Positions 6,252 to 10,259 of a DNA stretch of 10,259 nt are shown one piece after another. Position 1 is the stretch's first letter. Each line of letters opens with the position of its first letter. The stretch spans positions 1 through 10,259 of the forward strand of contig UQEO01000067.1 of assembly GCA_900540095.1 (NCBI GenBank). Reading direction: 5' to 3'. Source of the DNA: an uncultured Collinsella sp. (GTDB lineage: Bacteria; Actinomycetota; Coriobacteriia; Coriobacteriales; Coriobacteriaceae). The notes under the pieces were generated by a model. It ran no database searches and had not been told where the DNA came from. It was given only the letters and a program-made list of their open reading frames with translations. Both the position numbers and the translations under genes were made by a program.

Positions 6252-7394
6252 TTAGGAACGCTGCCGCGGCTTCCAGGAACCCACATTGGCGTCGTACTGG
6301 TTCAGCGCGCTGTTGCCGCCCTGCGCGATGGGCGCCAGGATCTCGCTTTGGTGGGAACTCATCGACTCACCATCAGGAATGGCCAGCGAGATGTCCCAGC
6401 TCTGACAGATCACGTCGACACGCTCGAACATCCACTCGGCAAGCTGCTTTAAGTGGGCGATGTCATCCGCATAGACCGTATCGTCCTGATACTTAAGGTT
6501 GTTGAGCTCATCTTGCGTCTTTTTGATCTGGTCGCGCAGGGCGTAGGCACTCTGCGACAGCTCCTGACGGGTGGACAGCGGCGATCGGAGATAGCCGTTG
6601 TTAAAGGAATCGATGACCTCGCCGATCTGGTCCTCGTCACCGTAGGACACGATAGTCTGATACAGACCGTCGAGCCTGGTATAGAGCTGATCATCGGTGA
6701 GCACGGTTTCTTCCTGGACCACCTCGGCAGAATCGTCCTGCTTGGTATCGTCCTCAGTCGCCTCGCCCTTTTGGCGCGTAGGGAAGGTCGTCTGCGCGGC
6801 CTGGCCAAACTGGTCATAGAAGCCAGGCATGACACCCATGGGATCGGCCGTCACGAACCAATAGGCACCGCCGCAAAGGACGGCAAGGACCGCGATGACG
6901 ATGAGCGGCTTGGGGATATGACGCTTGTGCTTGTGATAGGCGTCCTCGTCGGGGTGCACCTTGCGCTTGGGTTTTTGAGCATCGTCATGCAGGGAAACGG
7001 GCGTGGGAATATCGACCTTGGGGATACCGAAATCCTTATCGAAAGCCGGCAGCACGCAGGTCTCGTTAGGATCAGCGGCATCCGAAAGCACCGCAGCGGC
7101 AGAGGCCGGCGCATGCGGCACCTCGGTATCGATCTGCTCTTGCGTTAGGCGCGGAAAGCCCGCCGTGCGGCCCGCTGCCAGGTCGGATGCGGCCGCGTCC
7201 TCGGAGAGGATACCCGGAGCGGGGCGTCCGCATTTGGGGCACGTACGATCATGCGGAGAAAGACGGGCACCGCAGCCCTCACAGAACACGAACTCGGTGT
7301 GCTCGGGACCATCGCCCGGACCCACATAGGCGTTGCAGTAGGGGCAGAACGAGGCGCCGTCCTCGATAGTCTTAAGGCAATGCGGGCAGATCAC
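6252..7394 (-). CDS. Double zinc-ribbon protein with one membrane helix
   Basis: I do not recognise a named gene. The N-terminus has two zinc-ribbon motifs: C3-x2-C6 with C17-x2-C20, and C38-x2-C41 with C52-x2-C55. Each should bind one zinc. A long acidic, Pro-rich linker (about 62-145) and a His/Lys-rich patch follow, then a single helix at 160-181 (IPKPLIVIAVLAVLCGGAYWFV). The last 200 or so residues are predicted outside, with an acidic stretch followed by a mostly helical domain; I see no catalytic motif. GTG at 7394 is chosen because GAGG lies 5 bases upstream and the protein then begins MICPHC, as zinc-ribbon proteins often do. An in-frame TTG at 7424 has no visible binding site. The gene stands alone between gaps of 103 and 107 bases. 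Confidence 0.82.
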   Translation of the reverse strand: MICPHCLKTIEDGASFCPYCNAYVGPGDGPEHTEFVFCEGCGARLSPHDRTCPKCGRPAPGILSEDAAASDLAAGRTAGFPRLTQEQIDTEVPHAPASAAAVLSDAADPNETCVLPAFDKDFGIPKVDIPTPVSLHDDAQKPKRKVHPDEDAYHKHKRHIPKPLIVIAVLAVLCGGAYWFVTADPMGVMPGFYDQFGQAAQTTFPTRQKGEATEDDTKQDDSAEVVQEETVLTDDQLYTRLDGLYQTIVSYGDEDQIGEVIDSFNNGYLRSPLSTRQELSQSAYALRDQIKKTQDELNNLKYQDDTVYADDIAHLKQLAEWMFERVDVICQSWDISLAIPDGESMSSHQSEILAPIAQGGNSALNQYDANVGSWKPRQRS

Positions 7395-7399
7395 GGCAT

Positions 7400-7403
7400 C
7401 CTC
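7400..7403 (-). promoter_or_regulatory. Ribosome binding site deciding the zinc-ribbon start
   Basis: GAGG, in AAAAGAGGATGCC, lies 5 bases before the GTG at 7394. The upstream in-frame TTG at 7424 is preceded by a stretch with no purine-rich site, so the GTG is preferred. Confidence 0.5.
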
Positions 7404-7439
7404 TTTTCGAAGCAATTCAAACAATCGAGGTTAGAGCAT

Positions 7440-7487
7440 AACATCGCCACGGCCCCACAGGAACAAGGCACCAATTCAACATCGCCA
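7440..7487 (-). repeat. 10-bp direct repeat upstream of the zinc-ribbon gene
   Basis: TGGCGATGTT (minus strand) occurs at 7449-7440 and again at 7487-7478, 38 bases apart, in the gap between the ATPase stop and the zinc-ribbon gene. Identity extends to 12 of 13 bases. It could be a pair of regulator sites or chance. I see no strong promoter or hairpin in this 103-base gap. Confidence 0.3.
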
Positions 7488-7497
7488 GGGCGCGTAA

Positions 7498-10221
7498 CTA
7501 CTTCTTCTTTTTGCTTGGCATCGAGACTTTGATGCCTTGGGCGGACTTGGTCACGCGAGAGCGCTTGGCTCCGGCACTCTTCTTTTTCTTGGGCTGGGCC
7601 TGGGCCACGCCCTCGAGTGCGCGGGCCTCGGCCTCGCGAGCGGTGCGATCTTCGCGGCGCTGCGCCATGTCGGCGGCGACGCGCTTGGCAAAACGCTCGG
7701 CCGTCGAACCCGTCGAGCTCACCTTGCCGCCACCGCGACCCAGATGAACGCGCACACCACGGCCAAAACCAGTTGCGGCATGACGACGACGCGGCTTGAG
7801 CGAATCCATCATCGTGGCGAGCTTAAAGAACACCGAGCAGGTAAAGATCACGATGACAGCCAAGATAACCATCTGGCCTATCGACAGGTTGGTAATAGAG
7901 AGCAGCTCCGGGAATCCGATAACGCCCACCAGGATGCCGGCGACTACAAACACAAAGAGCACCACACGTAAGGGCGTGAGAGGCTGCGAGATGCGCCAGA
8001 TCAGGCTGACGCTCGCCGCGCATGACGTAAGCAGGCACATCGTAGACAGTGTGAGCTGGCCAAAGCCAAACACGCGCGCCACAAAGATATCGAGCGCCGC
8101 AGCCAAAATGACCGCAATCGACGCCGGCAGTCCACGCTTGAGTACGTTGGTCAAAAACGCACCCTTCACGCGAGCATTGTTGGGCTCCAGGCCCAACACA
8201 AAGCCCGGCGCGCCGATGCAGAAGAAGTTGATGAGCGTCATCTGGATGGGCTCGAAGGGGTACGGCGGCAGCGCGATACACAGCGCCGCCAGGCCCATCG
8301 AGAACAGCGTCTTAGTCAGGAATAGCGAGGCCGAACGCTGCAGGTTGTTGATGGAGCGACGGCCCTCGGCCACCACGGCGGGCATCGAGGCAAAGTCGTT
8401 GTCGACGAGTACGATCTCGGCCACGTTGCGCACGGCATCGGAGCCAGCCGCCATGGCCACGGAGCAGTCGGCCTCCTTGAGCGCCAGCACGTCGTTGACG
8501 CCGTCGCCCGTCATGGCCACGGTGTGCTCGCGACGCTTGAGCGCCTGCACAAGCTCGCGCTTCTGCTGCGGGGTCACACGACCAAAGACATGGTAGCGGT
8601 CCACTGCGGCATCGAGCTTGGCCGGCGTATCGAGCGTCGTGGCGTCTACATAGGCGTCCGCCCCCGGCACGCCCACCACGCGCGCGATCGACGACACCGT
8701 ACGCGGGTCGTCGCCACTGATCACGTTGAGGGTCACGCCCTGCTCGTTAAAGTAGCCGATGGTCTCGGCCGCCGAAGTACGGATCTCGTCGCGGATGGTC
8801 ACAAAGCCCACGGGCTCGGCCTCGCCCACCATATCGCCATCGGATGTAAAGCCGTCCACGCGCGCCACCACGAGCACGCGGCAGGTATCGGCAAGCTCGG
8901 CGACACGGTTCTCGACCTGCGAAAACACACGATCAGAGAGCACAAACTGCGCCGCACCCATCACATAGGAGCCATGCGCAAACGACGCGCCGCTCCACTT
9001 TTTGGAGGACGAGAACGGAATGACCGACAGCGGCTCGGACACCTCGACCGGGCGATCGGCGTAATAGTTGAGCAGCGCCTGGCAGGTCTCGTTGGCATCG
9101 GCCGAAGTCGCACGTGCCACGTTAGCCAGCGCGAAATCGAGCACCGTGGTATCGGCGGGAACAGCCGTCTCGTCCGAGCTGGCGCCTAGGCTCACGCCCT
9201 CAACCGGCAGCGGATACGTGCCCTCGACCTCCATACGACCCGACGTGATAGTGCCCGTCTTGTCCAGGCACAGCACGTCGACGCGAGCGAGCGTCTCGAT
9301 GCAGTAGAGCTGCTGCGCCAGCACCTTGCGGCGGGCCAGGCGCACCGTGGCGATGGCGAGCACCGACGAGGTCAGCAGCACCAGGCCCTGCGGGATCATG
9401 CCCAGCAGGGCGCCCACCGTGGACAGCAGCGCCGACGAAGGCACATGACCAGCCAACAGCTCGGAGAAGCACCATGAAAGCGCACTATCGCCCGGGGTTC
9501 CCGCGACATCCCACAGCTCGCTCACACTCGAGGCAAACAACGCCAAACCGAGCGGGATCATGATGATGCTCGCAAAGCGCACGATAGCGTTAAGCGCGTT
9601 CATGATCTCGGAATTGACCTTTTTGACGTACTTGGCCTCGTTATTAATTTTAGCCACGTAGTTGTCGGCGCCGACATGGATCACGCGGGCGCGCAGCAGG
9701 CCCGAGTCGATAAAACTGCCGCTCATGAGCTCGGAGCCGGGCTGCTTTTTGATGAGATCGCTCTCGCCCGTCAGCAGGCTCTCGTTCACGAGCGCCTCGC
9801 CCGATACCACCACGGCGTCGGCCGGAATCTGGTCACCGCGCCCCAGGCGAATAATGTCGTCAAGCACGATCTGGTCCAGGTCGAGCTCCACCTCGGCACC
9901 GTCGCGCACCGCGATGGCCTTCTTAGAGGTCAGCAGCGTGAGCTTATCGACCATCTTCTTGGACCGCATGGATTGAATGACGCCAATAGCGGTATTGAGG
10001 AACACCACAAACAGGAACGTCAGGTTCTTAAACGAACCGGTCAGAATGACCAGGAACGCCAAGATCACGTTGATCAAATTGAACAGCGTGCAGAGGTTCT
10101 CGATGATGAGCTCTTTGACCGACTTGGTCTTGAGCTCCATGTTGCGGTTGATCTTACCGGCGGCGATGCGCTCCTCGACCTCGGCGGTCGAAAGTCCGCG
10201 CTCGATATCCGTTGCTGCCAT
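7498..10221 (-). CDS. P-type cation-transporting ATPase, CtpE-like (probable Ca2+ transporter)
   Basis: This ATP-driven cation pump of the inner membrane has 907 residues from the ATG at 10221. Visible in order: membrane helices M1-M2 (about 40-80), actuator motif TGES (151-154), M3, M4 with IPQGL (Gln278), phosphorylation motif D320-KTGT, nucleotide-binding-domain KWSG (Lys408), hinge motif TGDGVND (571-577), then about six C-terminal helices with the LEPNN segment. KWSG, VNDVLALK and LEPNN resemble Mycobacterium CtpE, which transports Ca2+, but the substrate here is inference. There is no N-terminal metal-binding CxxC domain, so heavy-metal export is unlikely. The last 100 residues are a basic tail unlike the family core. 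The start is uncertain: ATG 10221 has GGGA 6 bases upstream; ATG 10233 and GTG 10236 are also in frame. Confidence 0.93.
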   Translation of the reverse strand: MAATDIERGLSTAEVEERIAAGKINRNMELKTKSVKELIIENLCTLFNLINVILAFLVILTGSFKNLTFLFVVFLNTAIGVIQSMRSKKMVDKLTLLTSKKAIAVRDGAEVELDLDQIVLDDIIRLGRGDQIPADAVVVSGEALVNESLLTGESDLIKKQPGSELMSGSFIDSGLLRARVIHVGADNYVAKINNEAKYVKKVNSEIMNALNAIVRFASIIMIPLGLALFASSVSELWDVAGTPGDSALSWCFSELLAGHVPSSALLSTVGALLGMIPQGLVLLTSSVLAIATVRLARRKVLAQQLYCIETLARVDVLCLDKTGTITSGRMEVEGTYPLPVEGVSLGASSDETAVPADTTVLDFALANVARATSADANETCQALLNYYADRPVEVSEPLSVIPFSSSKKWSGASFAHGSYVMGAAQFVLSDRVFSQVENRVAELADTCRVLVVARVDGFTSDGDMVGEAEPVGFVTIRDEIRTSAAETIGYFNEQGVTLNVISGDDPRTVSSIARVVGVPGADAYVDATTLDTPAKLDAAVDRYHVFGRVTPQQKRELVQALKRREHTVAMTGDGVNDVLALKEADCSVAMAAGSDAVRNVAEIVLVDNDFASMPAVVAEGRRSINNLQRSASLFLTKTLFSMGLAALCIALPPYPFEPIQMTLINFFCIGAPGFVLGLEPNNARVKGAFLTNVLKRGLPASIAVILAAALDIFVARVFGFGQLTLSTMCLLTSCAASVSLIWRISQPLTPLRVVLFVFVVAGILVGVIGFPELLSITNLSIGQMVILAVIVIFTCSVFFKLATMMDSLKPRRRHAATGFGRGVRVHLGRGGGKVSSTGSTAERFAKRVAADMAQRREDRTAREAEARALEGVAQAQPKKKKSAGAKRSRVTKSAQGIKVSMPSKKKK
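7501..7800 (-). other. Lys/Arg-rich C-terminal tail of the P-type ATPase
   Basis: This segment encodes the last 100 residues of the ATPase, after the final membrane helix. It has 14 Lys and 15 Arg, two KKKK runs (one at the very end), a Gly/Arg-rich stretch and a charged probable helix (AERFAKRVAADMAQRREDRT). It should be cytoplasmic. Related pumps usually end soon after the last helix. Confidence 0.75.
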
Positions 10222-10244
10222 ACCACGTCCCATCACGTCGCGTC

Positions 10245-10250
10245 GGTATA
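10245..10250 (-). promoter_or_regulatory. Possible -10 element close to the ATPase start
   Basis: TATACC on the minus strand would start a transcript near 10238, only 2-5 bases before the GTG at 10236 and the ATG at 10233. That would make a nearly leaderless mRNA. The -35 region is outside the window, so this cannot be judged further. Confidence 0.2.
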
Positions 10251-10259
10251 AGAAAAACC

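Noticed and set aside
8178..8198. 8-bp inverted repeat with 5-base loop inside the ATPase gene
   Set aside because: About one such repeat is expected by chance in 10 kb, and it encodes the conserved LEPNN segment.
1..10259. Search for CRISPR arrays, tRNA or rRNA genes, insertion sequences, phage genes or defence systems
   Set aside because: No regularly spaced repeats, cloverleaf-like genes, transposase motifs or defence domains were seen; all the DNA is accounted for by eight tightly packed housekeeping-type genes.

Overview
All eight genes lie on the minus strand, so the window reads right to left in the direction of transcription. Base composition is GC-rich with strong third-position bias. 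The set of genes (mreBCD next to PBP2, a coupled cyclophilin and TPR membrane protein, a zinc-ribbon membrane protein and a CtpE-like P-type ATPase) suggests an actinobacterium of the class Coriobacteriia, probably Collinsella-like. That placement is inferred from protein style and gene order, not from a search.

From right to left: (1) a complete P-type cation ATPase of the CtpE type with an unusual 100-residue Lys/Arg-rich tail; (2) a protein with two zinc ribbons, one membrane helix and an outside domain; (3) a cytoplasmic cyclophilin with its own promoter; (4) a TPR protein with one membrane helix and an outside domain, 11 bases behind the cyclophilin and probably coupled to it; (5) a strong 14-bp hairpin, probably a terminator, followed by a possible mreB promoter; (6) mreB, mreC and mreD, the rod-shape cytoskeleton and scaffold genes; (7) mrdA (PBP2), the elongasome transpeptidase, cut off by the left edge before its KTG motif.

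MreB filaments under the membrane, MreC and MreD across it, and PBP2 outside together guide and carry out side-wall peptidoglycan synthesis; the fifth usual partner, RodA, is not in the window. The cyclophilin/TPR pair and the zinc-ribbon gene are close by, but nothing in the sequence proves that they work with the elongasome. No gap between genes exceeds 115 bases, and there are no rRNA or tRNA genes, CRISPR arrays or insertion sequences.

This is mostly a conserved housekeeping region, and I do not see a clear new system. The points most worth checking are a perfect 12-bp inverted repeat inside the start of mreC with an in-frame ATG in its loop, a PBP2 with an extra N-terminal membrane helix, the matching topology of the zinc-ribbon and TPR proteins, and the long tails on MreC and the ATPase.
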